Assembly (NCBI GenBank): GCA_902783365.1 | Contig: CACZQL010000103.1 | Span: 1 to 36,462, forward strand | DNA from: an uncultured Bacteroidia bacterium | GTDB taxonomy: Bacteria; Bacteroidota; Bacteroidia; Bacteroidales; F082 | Reading direction: 5' to 3' | Length of the DNA stretch: 36,462 nucleotides | In this document: one piece after another, positions 1 to 8,059 of the stretch | Numbering within the stretch: position 1 is the stretch's first letter | How the letters are laid out: each line of letters opens with the position of its first letter | Program-made: the position numbers and the translations under genes | Notes under the pieces: model-generated | The model's database searches: none | What the model saw: only the letters and a program-made list of their open reading frames with translations | What the model was told of the DNA's origin: nothing

Positions 1-2
1 AG

Positions 3-102
3 GGCGAGAGATGGTTAGAAACGGATATGGGTTCCCTCGTGGAATCACCCGGAGGGTGAGAGATGGTTAGGGTGAAAGATGGTTAGGGTGAAAGATGGTT
101 AG
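3..102. repeat. 16-bp tandem repeat downstream of rsmD
   Basis: Three consecutive 16-bp units of the form GGTGAAAGATGGTTAG occupy 55-102; the first differs by one base. A diverged isolated copy sits at 3-18. The array lies just beyond the 3' end of the minus-strand rsmD gene (stop at 115). No gene is seen in 1-114. The function is unknown. Confidence 0.85.
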
Positions 103-114
103 GAACCCCGGGGA

Positions 115-669
115 TCAACCCTCGTCGGAGTCAAAGGTTTGGGCGAAAAAGCTGAAATTTACCTTGCCGTAATGCCGCTGTTCCATGAAATGAGGATGAT
201 CCTCAAAACTCACATGTTTGTGATGTTCCAGCACAAACATCCCGTTTTCCGTCAGGAGCTCATTGTCGAAGATGAGCCTCACCAACTGGTCGTATTCCTG
301 CGAGTCGTAGGGCGGGTCGGCGAAAATGAGGTCGTATTTTAATCCATGCTTGGCGATGAAACGATAGACATCCGCCCGTACCACGATAAGCTCCTTCATC
401 TCCAACTTGTTGGCCGTCTCTCTGATAAAACGGACACAGCCATTGTCCTGATCGACGGCGGTCACTTTGGGGCAACCGCGGGAGACCAGCTCGTAGGAGA
501 TGTTGCCGGTGCCGGCAAAAAGGTCGAGGGCGGTCACCTCCTCGAAGTCCATGTAGTTCTCCAGGATGTTGAACAGGCTCTCCTTGGCCATGTCGGTGGT
601 GGGGCGCACGGGCAGGTTGTTGGGGGCGATGATTTGTCGCCGCTGGTATCTTCCTCTTATGATTCGCAT
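115..669 (-). CDS. rsmD: 16S rRNA (guanine(966)-N(2))-methyltransferase RsmD
   Basis: The 184-residue protein matches RsmD in length and motifs. The family N2-methylates G966 of 16S rRNA during 30S assembly, using S-adenosylmethionine. The SAM-binding motif I (DLFAGTG) is at residues 49-55 and the catalytic DPPY motif at 118-121. The N-terminal MRIIRGRY start and the RPTTDMAKESLFNIL segment are typical of the family. The ATG at 669 lies inside the end of the upstream DUF3822 gene, a 13-nt overlap. The two genes are therefore probably co-transcribed and translationally coupled, an arrangement common in Bacteroidota. I see nothing odd in the protein. Confidence 0.95.
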   Translation of the reverse strand: MRIIRGRYQRRQIIAPNNLPVRPTTDMAKESLFNILENYMDFEEVTALDLFAGTGNISYELVSRGCPKVTAVDQDNGCVRFIRETANKLEMKELIVVRADVYRFIAKHGLKYDLIFADPPYDSQEYDQLVRLIFDNELLTENGMFVLEHHKHVSFEDHPHFMEQRHYGKVNFSFFAQTFDSDEG

Positions 670-1484
670 GTGAGAGACTTGTATGGGATGTAATAATATT
701 GGAATGGGATGTCGCAGAAGGCGGTGTCAACTTCGATGGCTCCATCGGGGCGGATGAAACGGATGCGTCGGATGTAGCGTTCGCAGAGGTTGACGATGCT
801 GGAGTTGTTGGTGATGAGCCCGGTGAAAAACACGGGGATGTCGAGGCCGGCGAGTTGTTGTTGCTGCAATGTGAACATCAGGTAATAGACGAAGTCCTCC
901 TTGGTGTTGAACTTGAAGTTGTTGAAGAAGAGGAGTTGGTTCTCCTTGACGATGGCCATGTCGAAGTCGCGGCTTTTGACATTCAGATAGACATTGGTGT
1001 CGTTTTCCTCGGAAGGGGCGTTGAGGATGCTGTTGAGGAATACGGTGGACTCGTGGGTGATGAGGATGTCGGGCCAGTTGTTGCGGAGGTGTTGCGCGAG
1101 TTTGGAGGGCAGGGCGAACATGTTGACGGTGTGGATGCCGGGCAGCGTGTCGTGGAAGGCCTCGTAGTGGTGTGGGAGGAGGTGGTTGAATTGCAGCAGG
1201 TAGTCGATATGCTCCTCATCGAAGAGTGTTTCGGGGATGAGGGTGTTGAATCGGTTGGCGACGATGTAGCGGATGGAGTGGAAGGTCTGTCCGAAGAGGC
1301 CTTTGTCATAAAGGTCTTTCTCTACGGTTTTGAGGAGGGAGTTCTCGTCGTCAGCCTCGGAGGTCTGGTAGAGTTGCAGATCGACGACGAGGTTCCGTTC
1401 TGTGTCATAGACCAAAAAACAAAAACCATCCAATGAGCATTGGATGGTTATGTCGTAGTATCGGTTTCTGGAGGGGTCAACCAT
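657..1484 (-). CDS. DUF3822 family protein
   Basis: This 275-residue soluble protein has no signal peptide. Its length, its position directly before rsmD and its general character match the Bacteroidota DUF3822 family, which has an actin/hexokinase-like (ASKHA-type) look but no assigned reaction. Visible features are an N-terminal stretch of beta-strand-rich sequence with a YDITIQCSLDGFCFLVYD segment and a central region with FFTGLITNNSSI. The start ATG at 1484 overlaps the TAA stop of the upstream gene by one base (TAATG), and the 3' end overlaps rsmD. Three genes (2104 to 115) therefore form one tight operon. The family assignment rests on recall of the neighbourhood and sequence, not on a search. 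Confidence 0.75.
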   Translation of the reverse strand: MVDPSRNRYYDITIQCSLDGFCFLVYDTERNLVVDLQLYQTSEADDENSLLKTVEKDLYDKGLFGQTFHSIRYIVANRFNTLIPETLFDEEHIDYLLQFNHLLPHHYEAFHDTLPGIHTVNMFALPSKLAQHLRNNWPDILITHESTVFLNSILNAPSEENDTNVYLNVKSRDFDMAIVKENQLLFFNNFKFNTKEDFVYYLMFTLQQQQLAGLDIPVFFTGLITNNSSIVNLCERYIRRIRFIRPDGAIEVDTAFCDIPFQYYYIPYKSLTCES

Positions 1485-2104
1485 TAGAGTTTCTCCCAGT
1501 TACCGTCGGTGGAGGCTTCCTCAAGCGATCCGACTTTCATGCCGGCGTACTTGTCGAGTTGTTCCAGTTCGGCTTTGGCGTTCAGCACTCTTTGCTCGTC
1601 CATTCCGGTGAGATAGACCTCGAAGGGAGTCTTGACTTCGAAGACGGGCACGGAGATACCACCGCGCTTGATGATGCTGTCGTGGATCTCGAACTGTGCG
1701 GCGGGGTTGCTGAAAGGAACGATGCCGATCTCGTTGATGTTGAAGTTGGGTCTCTTTCCGAAGAGGGAGTCGATGACTTTCACATAGCCAAGGGTGTCGT
1801 TGATGGTCTTGGTGAAGGTGGTGTCTTCCGGGTCAGGAACCATCATGACGATCGGGATCTCATGATTCTTGGCGAAATCAATCAGGGTGTCGAAGCTGGA
1901 GGTGTACCGGTTGTTGGCTTGTTTGAACTGGACCTCAATGTCACGGATGTCCTTCAGATGTTGGACCACTTGAGCCTCGCGGGCACTTTTCTCGTTACCG
2001 AAATCGATAGGAGCTTTGATGCTTTTAATGACCATAATGGCCAGAAACACAGCAACTGCAGTCAACAGAACGTTGATGATAGCAATCTTAAGTTTTGGAT
2101 TCAT
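1484..2104 (-). CDS. Membrane-anchored pilin-like hypothetical protein
   Basis: The protein has 206 residues starting at the ATG at 2104; a TTG two codons upstream is possible but weaker. Residues about 5-27 form one hydrophobic helix (IAIINVLLTAVAVFLAIMVI) preceded by lysines, so the rest is probably periplasmic. The segment after the helix (heptad-like charged helix, then NNRYTSSFDTLIDF) resembles the pattern in type II secretion pseudopilins, where a long helix is followed by an NGxY...LDxL motif. No prepilin peptidase site (G before the hydrophobic stretch) is visible, so I do not call it a pilin. It heads the operon with the DUF3822 gene and rsmD, and a TACCTTTG promoter element lies 46 nt upstream. 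Function unknown. Confidence 0.7.
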   Translation of the reverse strand: MNPKLKIAIINVLLTAVAVFLAIMVIKSIKAPIDFGNEKSAREAQVVQHLKDIRDIEVQFKQANNRYTSSFDTLIDFAKNHEIPIVMMVPDPEDTTFTKTINDTLGYVKVIDSLFGKRPNFNINEIGIVPFSNPAAQFEIHDSIIKRGGISVPVFEVKTPFEVYLTGMDEQRVLNAKAELEQLDKYAGMKVGSLEEASTDGNWEKL

Positions 2105-2149
2105 TGTCAATTATTTTTTTCTGATTATTTTTTACTTTTTACCGTGCTG

Positions 2150-2157
2150 CAAAGGTA
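2150..2157 (-). promoter_or_regulatory. Bacteroidota-type -7 element (TACCTTTG) for the rsmD operon
   Basis: The minus strand reads TACCTTTG, an exact match to the TAnnTTTG -7 consensus of Bacteroidota primary sigma factor promoters. It lies in the AT-rich gap between the divergent genes at 2104 and 2231. I see no clear -33 TTTG at the usual spacing. Confidence 0.55.
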
Positions 2158-2204
2158 TGTTTTTTTTTGGTACGCTGAAACATTTTTTTCTTGTTTTATT
2201 TTCG

Positions 2205-2212
2205 TATCTTTG
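2205..2212 (+). promoter_or_regulatory. Bacteroidota-type -7 element (TATCTTTG) for the AMP-nucleosidase gene
   Basis: TATCTTTG on the plus strand matches TAnnTTTG exactly and lies 18 nt before the ATG at 2231, giving a very short leader. With the element at 2150-2157 it forms a divergent promoter pair. The position supports 2231 rather than a far upstream in-frame start. Confidence 0.6.
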
Positions 2213-2230
2213 CAAAAAAGTCGGAAAACC

Positions 2231-3001
2231 ATGAAAACGAAGAAAGAAATCGTTGAGAATTGGCTCCCGCGCTACACAGGGTTGGAGCTTGAGAAGTTTG
2301 GAAAATACATTCTGCTGACCAATTTCCAGGATTATGTGGACAAGTTCGCCTTGTGGCAGGGGGTGGATGTGGTAGGGAAGGAGAAGCCCATGCCTTGCGC
2401 CACTGATGGTGAGATTACCATCATCAACTTCAGCATGGGGAGTGCCAACGCGGCCACCATCATGGACCTGCTGGGGGCCATCAGTCCCAAGGCGGTGCTG
2501 TTTCTCGGCAAATGCGGGGCAGTGCGCAAGAACCATGTGGGCGACTTCATCCTGCCCATTGCGGCCATCCGCGGCGAAGGTGCCTCCAACGACTATTTCC
2601 CGCCCGAGGTGCCGGCCCTCCCTGCCTTCAGCCTCGAAAAAGCCATCTCCACCACCATCCGGGAATATGGCAAAGACTATTGGACCGGGACGGTTTACAC
2701 CACCAACCGGCGGGTGTGGGAACACGACGAGGACTTCAAGGACTACCTCCGCAAGATCCGCTGCCTCGCCGTTGACATGGAGACGGCCACCCTGTTCAGC
2801 GTGGGGTTCTACAACGAAATCCCCACCGGCGCCTTGCTCCTCGTCTCCGACGAGCCCATGACCCCCGAAGGCGTCAAAACCGCCGAAAGTGACAAAAAGG
2901 TGAACAAGAGCTTCGTGGGCGACCATCTGCGCATCGGCGTGGATTCCCTCCGCCAACTCATCAACAACGGCATCACCGTCAAACACCTGAGATTCGACTG
3001 A
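2231..3001 (+). CDS. AMP nucleosidase-like nucleoside phosphorylase-fold protein
   Basis: The 256-residue protein has the PNP/UDP-phosphorylase fold. Visible motifs are GKCGAVR followed by GDFILPIAAIRGEG near residues 95-117, and VDMETATLF near residue 180, the ribose/base-binding signature with its acidic residue. Bacteroidota proteins of this short type are usually annotated as AMP nucleosidase (AMP to adenine plus ribose 5-phosphate). They lack the extra N-terminal domain of the roughly 480-residue E. coli Amn. A uridine- or purine-phosphorylase activity cannot be excluded from sequence. The reading frame is open back to 1433, but family homology and the promoter at 2205 both place the start at the ATG at 2231. 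holA follows 23 nt later on the same strand. Confidence 0.8.
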   Translation: MKTKKEIVENWLPRYTGLELEKFGKYILLTNFQDYVDKFALWQGVDVVGKEKPMPCATDGEITIINFSMGSANAATIMDLLGAISPKAVLFLGKCGAVRKNHVGDFILPIAAIRGEGASNDYFPPEVPALPAFSLEKAISTTIREYGKDYWTGTVYTTNRRVWEHDEDFKDYLRKIRCLAVDMETATLFSVGFYNEIPTGALLLVSDEPMTPEGVKTAESDKKVNKSFVGDHLRIGVDSLRQLINNGITVKHLRFD

Positions 3002-3024
3002 CCCTCCCATAGCTCCACATCACC

Positions 3025-4029
3025 ATGGCTTTGACTTACCAACAGATTATTTCCGACATCCACCATAAAAAATACGCTCCGGTGTATTTCCTCATGGGGG
3101 AGGAACCTTATTTCATCGACATGATCTCCGACACCATCGAGGAGGAGGTGCTTGATGAAACCGAAAAGGCGTTCAACCAAATCGTGGTCTATGGCCGCGA
3201 CGTGGATATCGACACGGTGGCCACCCACGCCAAGAGCTTCTCCATGATGGGAGGCTATATGGTGGTCATCGTCAAAGAAGCCCAGGACCTCAAGAACATC
3301 GAGGACTTCGAGAAATACATCGAGTCCATTCCGCCAACCACCATCCTGGTGTTCGATTATAAGTACAAAAAACTCGACAAGCGCAGGGCCTTGGCCAAGA
3401 AAATCGATAAGATTGGGGTGCTTTTCGAGTCGAAGAAACTGTACGACAGCAATATCCCCGGATGGATTCAGTCGTACCTCACAGAGAAAGGCTATTCCAT
3501 CACTCCGAAGGCGACCCAGATGCTGGCCGATTATCTCGGCAACGACCTGCACAAGGTGCGCAACGAACTGGAGAAGCTGATGATTGCCATGCCTAAAGTG
3601 AAAAAAATTGAGGATGTCGATGTGGAGCGCAACATCGGTATCTCCAAGGATTTCAATGTGTTCGAGCTGCAAAACGCCATCGGGCAGCGTGATGTGATGA
3701 AGGCCAACCGCATTGTGAACCATTTTGGCGAGAATGTCAAAGAGAACCCCTTGCTTGTCACGGCCATCACCCTTTATGGCTATTTCACCAAGATTTTGAA
3801 GGTGCATTATGCCAGCGACCCGTCGTCAAACGCCCTGGCCACCGCCTTGGGCGTCAACCCCTTCTTTGTGCGCGACTACCAGCTCGCCGCCCGCAACTAC
3901 TCCGTCGCCGACTGCGTGCGCTGCATCGGCATCCTCCGCGAGTTCGACCTGAAATCCTTAGGCTACAACAACGCCAACGTCTCCGAAAAAGACCTCTATC
4001 GGGAGATGATCTTCCGGATACTGCATTGA
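3025..4029 (+). CDS. holA: DNA polymerase III subunit delta (HolA)
   Basis: The 334-residue protein has the length and layout of the clamp-loader delta subunit. This is a RecA-like N-terminal domain beginning with YFLMGEEPYFID (the degenerate Walker region), a middle helical segment, and a C-terminal collar domain (residues about 210-334). Delta opens the beta sliding clamp and works in the cytoplasmic clamp loader with gamma/tau and delta'. The central ISKDFNVFELQNAIGQRD segment is typical of Bacteroidota HolA. It lies 23 nt after the AMP-nucleosidase gene, so co-transcription is likely. Its stop codon is followed at once by a hairpin of mirrored heptamers shared with the convergent acyl-CoA ligase gene. 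Confidence 0.92.
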   Translation: MALTYQQIISDIHHKKYAPVYFLMGEEPYFIDMISDTIEEEVLDETEKAFNQIVVYGRDVDIDTVATHAKSFSMMGGYMVVIVKEAQDLKNIEDFEKYIESIPPTTILVFDYKYKKLDKRRALAKKIDKIGVLFESKKLYDSNIPGWIQSYLTEKGYSITPKATQMLADYLGNDLHKVRNELEKLMIAMPKVKKIEDVDVERNIGISKDFNVFELQNAIGQRDVMKANRIVNHFGENVKENPLLVTAITLYGYFTKILKVHYASDPSSNALATALGVNPFFVRDYQLAARNYSVADCVRCIGILREFDLKSLGYNNANVSEKDLYREMIFRILH

Positions 4030-4030
4030 A

Positions 4031-4107
4031 TTCGGAATGCGGAATTCGGAATGCGGAATAATTACCTCCGGCAGGCATATTCCGCATTCCGCATTCCGCA
4101 TTCCGAA
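4031..4107. terminator. Hairpin of mirrored 7-bp repeats between convergent genes
   Basis: The left arm is four 7-bp units of TKCGGAA (4031-4058) and the right arm four units of TTCCGMA (4080-4107). The arms are largely complementary, giving a stem of up to about 28 bp around a 21-nt loop. It fills nearly the whole gap between the holA stop (4029) and the acyl-CoA ligase stop (4108). It could act as a bidirectional transcription terminator, though it lacks a clean U-tract. Confidence 0.7.
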
Positions 4108-5886
4108 TTACCTAAACAGGTTCTCGATTTGGGGTTTGTAGTGCTCGGCGATGACGTTGCGGCGGATTTTCATGGTGCTGGTGACTTCGCCCTTCTCGGC
4201 GCTGAAGTCCGTGGGAAGCAATTCGAATCGCATCACCCGCTCGTAGTCGCCCAAACGCTTGTTGAGGGTATCCACTTCCTTGCGGAACAGACCGACCACG
4301 TTCTTGTCCTTGATCATCTCAAGGTCGCTGTCGAAGTGGAGCTGCTGGCTTTTGCACCACATCCGCACCTGCTCGAAGTTGGGTACGATGAGGGCCGCGG
4401 CGAATTTCTGGCCTTCGCCCACTACCATGATGGAGTTGATGAAAGGCGACTCCAGCATGGTGTTCTCCACCAACGAGGGGCTGATGTATTTCCCCATCGA
4501 GGTCTTGAAGATCTCTTTCACCCTGCCTGTGAGGCGAAGGAACCCCTCTTCGTCGATGAGTCCCTTGTCGCCTGTGTGGAAATATCCCTCGCTGTCGATG
4601 ACCTCGGCGGTGGTCTCGGGCGACTTGAAGTAGCCTTTCATCACCGTGGAGCCTTTCACCAAGATCTCGCCTTCCTCGGAAATCTTCACATCGACGTTGC
4701 CCACGGGGAATCCCACGGTGCCGATTTTGATGTGTTTGGTCACGGGACTGTTCACCGCAATCACGGGGGAGGTCTCGGTGAGGCCGTAACCTTCCATGAC
4801 CGGCATCTTCATGGCGGTCAAAAGCTTGGAGATCTTGGGTTGGATGGTGGCCCCGCCCAGGATGATGACTTCGAGGTGGTTGCCAAGGGTTTCGCGCACT
4901 TTGCTGTAAACCAGCTTGTCGGCGACCCGGAGCTTCAGGTTGTACAGAATGCTGTTCTGGTGTTTGTCGTTGAACTCGTAACCTAGGTTGATGGCCCAGT
5001 CGAAAATCTTTTTCTCCATGCCTTTCATCTTGCTGCCTTTCAGTAGCACGGAGGCATGGACTTTTTCCAGAAGTCGGGGGATGGTGGTGAACACGTGGGG
5101 CTTCACCTCATTAATATCGTTGAGGATGGTGGCCATGTTTTCGGCGTAATACACGGTGGCGCCACGGTTCATGTAGGCCATCACCACTTGGCGTTCAAAG
5201 ATATGGGAGAGAGGTAGATAGCTGAAAAACCGGGTTGTTTTGTCCACATAGAACAACTGGCCTAGGCATTTGGTGTTGGAGGTGAGGTTTTCGTGGGTGA
5301 GCATCACGCCTTTCGGGGTGCCGGTGGTGCCCGAAGTGTAGATGACGGTAGCCATGTCGTGACGGTCCACGCGGTCTTTGGCCGCCTGAAGTCGCTCCGG
5401 GGCGACTGTCTCGCCCAAGGGCATCAGCTCTTCGAGGCTCATCAGACCCTCCACGGGCTTGATGGAGACGATCTTTTGCACGGTGGGAAGCTCCGCCTGG
5501 ATGCGCTCAATCTTCCGGTAGATGTCTTGCCCGTAGATGAAAAGCAGCTTGGACTCCGAGTGGTTGATGTTGTATTTGTAGTCGTTCTCGCTGATGGTGG
5601 TGTAGAGAGGCACGGTGACGGCACCCACCTGCTGGATGGCCCAGTCGATGAAATTCCAATGGGGACAGTTGCGCGAGGCCAAAGCGACACGGTCGCCTTT
5701 TTGAATCCCCAAAGCCATCAGCGCGCGGCTGACACGGTCCATCAGCTGAAGCGCCTCCTCAACCGTGTAAACCCTCCACTCGCCGTTCTCTTTAGCGGCA
5801 AGGATGGTCTTGGACTTCCCATATTCCTTCTCCAGCTTGGGAAGAAGGTCAAAGGTCCTCAAAGGAGCTCCATCGTAAGTTACCAT
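4108..5886 (-). CDS. Long-chain fatty acid--CoA ligase (AMP-forming)
   Basis: This 592-residue ANL-superfamily enzyme activates fatty acids via an acyl-adenylate and transfers them to CoA. The P-loop-like motif A3 (YTSGTTGTPKGVMLTHENL) lies near residues 181-199. The later motif GYGLTETSP and the hinge/adenylation motif YFHTGDKG are present, as is the C-terminal lysine region near KGEVTSTMKIRR. The overall layout is that of the FadD15/ACSL-type subgroup, with the long insert containing YLPLSHIFER. The frame is open to 5955, but the 23 upstream residues are atypical. MVTYDGAP at 5886 is a better start and has a TATTTTTG promoter element 46 nt upstream. It is convergent with holA and divergent from dtd. 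Confidence 0.88.
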   Translation of the reverse strand: MVTYDGAPLRTFDLLPKLEKEYGKSKTILAAKENGEWRVYTVEEALQLMDRVSRALMALGIQKGDRVALASRNCPHWNFIDWAIQQVGAVTVPLYTTISENDYKYNINHSESKLLFIYGQDIYRKIERIQAELPTVQKIVSIKPVEGLMSLEELMPLGETVAPERLQAAKDRVDRHDMATVIYTSGTTGTPKGVMLTHENLTSNTKCLGQLFYVDKTTRFFSYLPLSHIFERQVVMAYMNRGATVYYAENMATILNDINEVKPHVFTTIPRLLEKVHASVLLKGSKMKGMEKKIFDWAINLGYEFNDKHQNSILYNLKLRVADKLVYSKVRETLGNHLEVIILGGATIQPKISKLLTAMKMPVMEGYGLTETSPVIAVNSPVTKHIKIGTVGFPVGNVDVKISEEGEILVKGSTVMKGYFKSPETTAEVIDSEGYFHTGDKGLIDEEGFLRLTGRVKEIFKTSMGKYISPSLVENTMLESPFINSIMVVGEGQKFAAALIVPNFEQVRMWCKSQQLHFDSDLEMIKDKNVVGLFRKEVDTLNKRLGDYERVMRFELLPTDFSAEKGEVTSTMKIRRNVIAEHYKPQIENLFR

Positions 5887-5901
5887 GATCTTGCTACTCG
5901 T

Positions 5902-5970
5902 TATCTTTGAACGATTCCGTGAATTTTGGCTGCAAAAATACAACAAATACCACATAAAATACTATCTTCG
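5902..5970. promoter_or_regulatory. Divergent promoter region between acyl-CoA ligase and dtd
   Basis: On the minus strand TATTTTTG (5933-5940) matches TAnnTTTG and would serve the acyl-CoA ligase gene. On the plus strand TATCTTTG (5902-5909) matches exactly, and TATCTTCG (5963-5970) matches with one change and is closer to the dtd start at 5985. Which plus-strand element is used cannot be told from sequence. Confidence 0.45.
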
Positions 5971-5984
5971 CAAAAAATTTCGTC

Positions 5985-6437
5985 ATGAGAGTTGTCGTAC
6001 AACGTGTTTCAAAGGCCTCGGTCACGATCGACGGCAAGCTGAAGTCGGAGATTGGACTGGGATTGTTGGTCTTGCTCGGCATTGAGGAGGCCGACGGGGA
6101 AGAGGATGTGGAATGGCTGTGTTCCAAGCTTTCCAAATTGCGCATCTTCTCCGATGAGAATGATGTTATGAATCTGGATATCAATCAAGTAGAGGGTTCT
6201 TTTTTGGTGGTGAGCCAGTTTACCCTCCATGCCTTGACCAAGAAAGGCAACCGCCCGAGTTTCATCCGCGCGGCGCGTCCTGAACAGGCCATCCCCCTCT
6301 ATGAGCGATTCGTCCAACGTATTCATGAAGTCTCGGGCCGTGAGGTCCTTACCGGCGAGTTCGGTGCCATGATGGACGTGGCCCTCGTCAACGACGGCCC
6401 CGTCACCATCCTCATGGACTCCAAACACAAAGAATGA
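5985..6437 (+). CDS. dtd: D-aminoacyl-tRNA deacylase (Dtd)
   Basis: The 150-residue cytoplasmic protein carries both DTD signatures. SQFT is at residues 77-80, followed by the KKGNRPSF segment. The NDGPVT cross-subunit Gly-cisPro motif is at 136-141 (Gly138-Pro139). The enzyme removes D-amino acids, and glycine mischarged on tRNA-Ala, from tRNA as a homodimer. The length equals the family norm. It is followed 45 nt later by rbfA, which has its own promoter-like TATCTTTG, so the two may be transcribed together or separately. I see nothing unusual. Confidence 0.95.
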   Translation: MRVVVQRVSKASVTIDGKLKSEIGLGLLVLLGIEEADGEEDVEWLCSKLSKLRIFSDENDVMNLDINQVEGSFLVVSQFTLHALTKKGNRPSFIRAARPEQAIPLYERFVQRIHEVSGREVLTGEFGAMMDVALVNDGPVTILMDSKHKE

Positions 6438-6448
6438 AAAAAAAGTTG

Positions 6449-6456
6449 TATCTTTG
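6449..6456 (+). promoter_or_regulatory. Bacteroidota-type -7 element (TATCTTTG) for rbfA
   Basis: TATCTTTG matches TAnnTTTG exactly and lies 26 nt before the rbfA ATG, in the short dtd-rbfA gap. No -33 element is evident at the usual spacing. Confidence 0.5.
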
Positions 6457-6482
6457 TCCCCCAAAAATTTCCACTTAATACT

Positions 6483-6827
6483 ATGGATAACAAACGACTA
6501 GATAAAGTAAATAAACTGATTCTGAAAGAATTAGGAGATATCTTTCAAAGAGAGCTGAAGCCGGCGGTGCCTTCGCTGATGATTACGGTGACCCACGTGA
6601 AGGTGACTTCCGACCTTGGCTATGCCAATGTGTATCTCAGCGTTTTCGGTGTTGACGACAAGAAAAAAGTGGTGGAGGAAGTCGGCCAGAACGCCCGTGC
6701 CATCCGGGGACTGCTCGGCAACCGCATCCGCCACCAAATGCGCGTCATCCCCGAGCTCCGCTTCTTCGAGGACGACTCGTTGGATTATATCGAGAACATC
6801 GACAACCTGCTGCATCCTGAGAAGTGA
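6483..6827 (+). CDS. rbfA: Ribosome-binding factor A (RbfA)
   Basis: The 114-residue protein is a single KH-type domain typical of RbfA. RbfA binds the 30S subunit near the 5' end of 16S rRNA during late maturation and cold adaptation. Recognisable segments are the N-terminal helix RLDKVNKLILKELGDIFQREL, the ITVTHVKVTSDLGYANVYLSVFG strands, and the C-terminal RHQMRVIPELRFFEDDSLDY. Its stop overlaps the GTG start of the ABC permease gene (GTGA, 4-nt overlap). This indicates translational coupling, and the same pair is found together in many Bacteroidota. Confidence 0.93.
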   Translation: MDNKRLDKVNKLILKELGDIFQRELKPAVPSLMITVTHVKVTSDLGYANVYLSVFGVDDKKKVVEEVGQNARAIRGLLGNRIRHQMRVIPELRFFEDDSLDYIENIDNLLHPEK

Positions 6828-8059
6828 GACTGCCGCTGTTCATAGCAAACCGCTACCTCCTCGCCAAGAAGAGCCATAACCTCATTAATATCATCACCTG
6901 GATTTCCATCCTTAGTATTAGTGTGGGTGCCTTCGCGCTCATCGTGGTGCTTTCGGCTTTTAACGGCCTTGAGAAGGTGATCTCCTCCATGAACAACCTT
7001 CTTACTCCTGACCTGCAAATTGCTGCGGTGAAAGGCAAGACCATCGACCTTTCGACTTTTCCTCTCGACAAGCTCAAGGCCTTGCCAGGGGTTGAATATG
7101 CCATCCCCACCCTCACCGAAGACGCTCTGTTTCGCGCCAACGACAAGCAACATATAGGCCAAGTGAAGGGTGTAGGCCTTGAATACCAAGAGATTGAAAG
7201 AATGAAACAGGTCGTTTACGGCGATGAGACATTGCTGCTCTCCGATGGCTCGCACGATTTTGCGGTGCCGGGGGTGGGCGTGGCTTGGTATCTGGGCATC
7301 AACGCCTACGATGCCTACGCCATGATGCGGGTGTATGTGCCCAAACGGGGCAACGCCTCCCTCATGAACCTCGAAAACGGCTTCAACTCCGATGTCTTGA
7401 CGGTGCAAAGCGTGTTCTCCACCAGTCAGGAAGTGGACGATAAGATGATTTTGGTGCCCTTTGAATGGCTCTCTGAACTCCTTGATTATGAGGATAAAGC
7501 CAATAATGTGGAGCTCTTCCTTTCCGCTAAGGCGGATCCTGCCAAAGTGAAAAAAGAGGTGAGAGCGTTGTTGGGTTCCGACTTTACCGTGAAGGACCAG
7601 CAGGAACAGCAGGCGACCCTTTATAGGGTGATGCGCTCCGAGAAATGGGCTGTCTATGTCATCCTCACCTTCATCCTGATCTTGGCTACCTTCAACGTGG
7701 TGGGATCGCTTACCCTGCTGATGATCGACAAACGCAAGGACACGGAGATTCTGAAGGCGATGGGTGCCGATAATCAACTGATTAAAAGAGTTTTCCTGAA
7801 CGAGGGTTTGCTTATTTCCGTCGTGGGTGGCCTCATCGGCTTGTTGCTCGGCATCCTCTTGGTGATGTTGCAACAAAGGTTCGGATTTGTGAAATTCGGA
7901 ACTGGTGGAAATTATGTGGTGGATGCCTATCCCGTTTTGCTGAAGTTCAAGGATGTGCTGCTGATTTTTGCCACCATCCTCGTGGTAGGATGCACGTCGG
8001 CCTTCCTCACGGTTGGCCATGCGATGCGGAAGGATCCATCAGGTTCGTCAAGTCTATGA
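6824..8059 (+). CDS. ABC transporter permease, LolC/LolE-like (FtsX family)
   Basis: The 411-residue inner-membrane protein has one N-terminal transmembrane helix (about residues 22-44), a large periplasmic MacB-type domain, and a C-terminal FtsX domain with three helices (about 270-400). The start RLPLFIANRYLLAKKSHNLINIITWIS is typical of LolC/LolE permeases, which extract lipoproteins from the inner membrane for delivery to the outer membrane. No ATPase gene is adjacent. The start codon is GTG, overlapping the rbfA stop. The last 53 nt overlap the 3' end of rsmA on the opposite strand. The substrate is not certain; another MacB-like export role is possible. Confidence 0.85.
   Translation: MRLPLFIANRYLLAKKSHNLINIITWISILSISVGAFALIVVLSAFNGLEKVISSMNNLLTPDLQIAAVKGKTIDLSTFPLDKLKALPGVEYAIPTLTEDALFRANDKQHIGQVKGVGLEYQEIERMKQVVYGDETLLLSDGSHDFAVPGVGVAWYLGINAYDAYAMMRVYVPKRGNASLMNLENGFNSDVLTVQSVFSTSQEVDDKMILVPFEWLSELLDYEDKANNVELFLSAKADPAKVKKEVRALLGSDFTVKDQQEQQATLYRVMRSEKWAVYVILTFILILATFNVVGSLTLLMIDKRKDTEILKAMGADNQLIKRVFLNEGLLISVVGGLIGLLLGILLVMLQQRFGFVKFGTGGNYVVDAYPVLLKFKDVLLIFATILVVGCTSAFLTVGHAMRKDPSGSSSL

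Noticed and set aside
1484-2104. Type II/IV pseudopilin
   Set aside because: The helix and NNRY...FDTLIDF pattern are suggestive, but no prepilin peptidase cleavage motif or secretion-system genes are nearby.
1433-2230. Upstream extension of the AMP-nucleosidase frame
   Set aside because: The family N-terminus and a promoter element place the start at 2231; the extension is antisense to the pilin-like gene.
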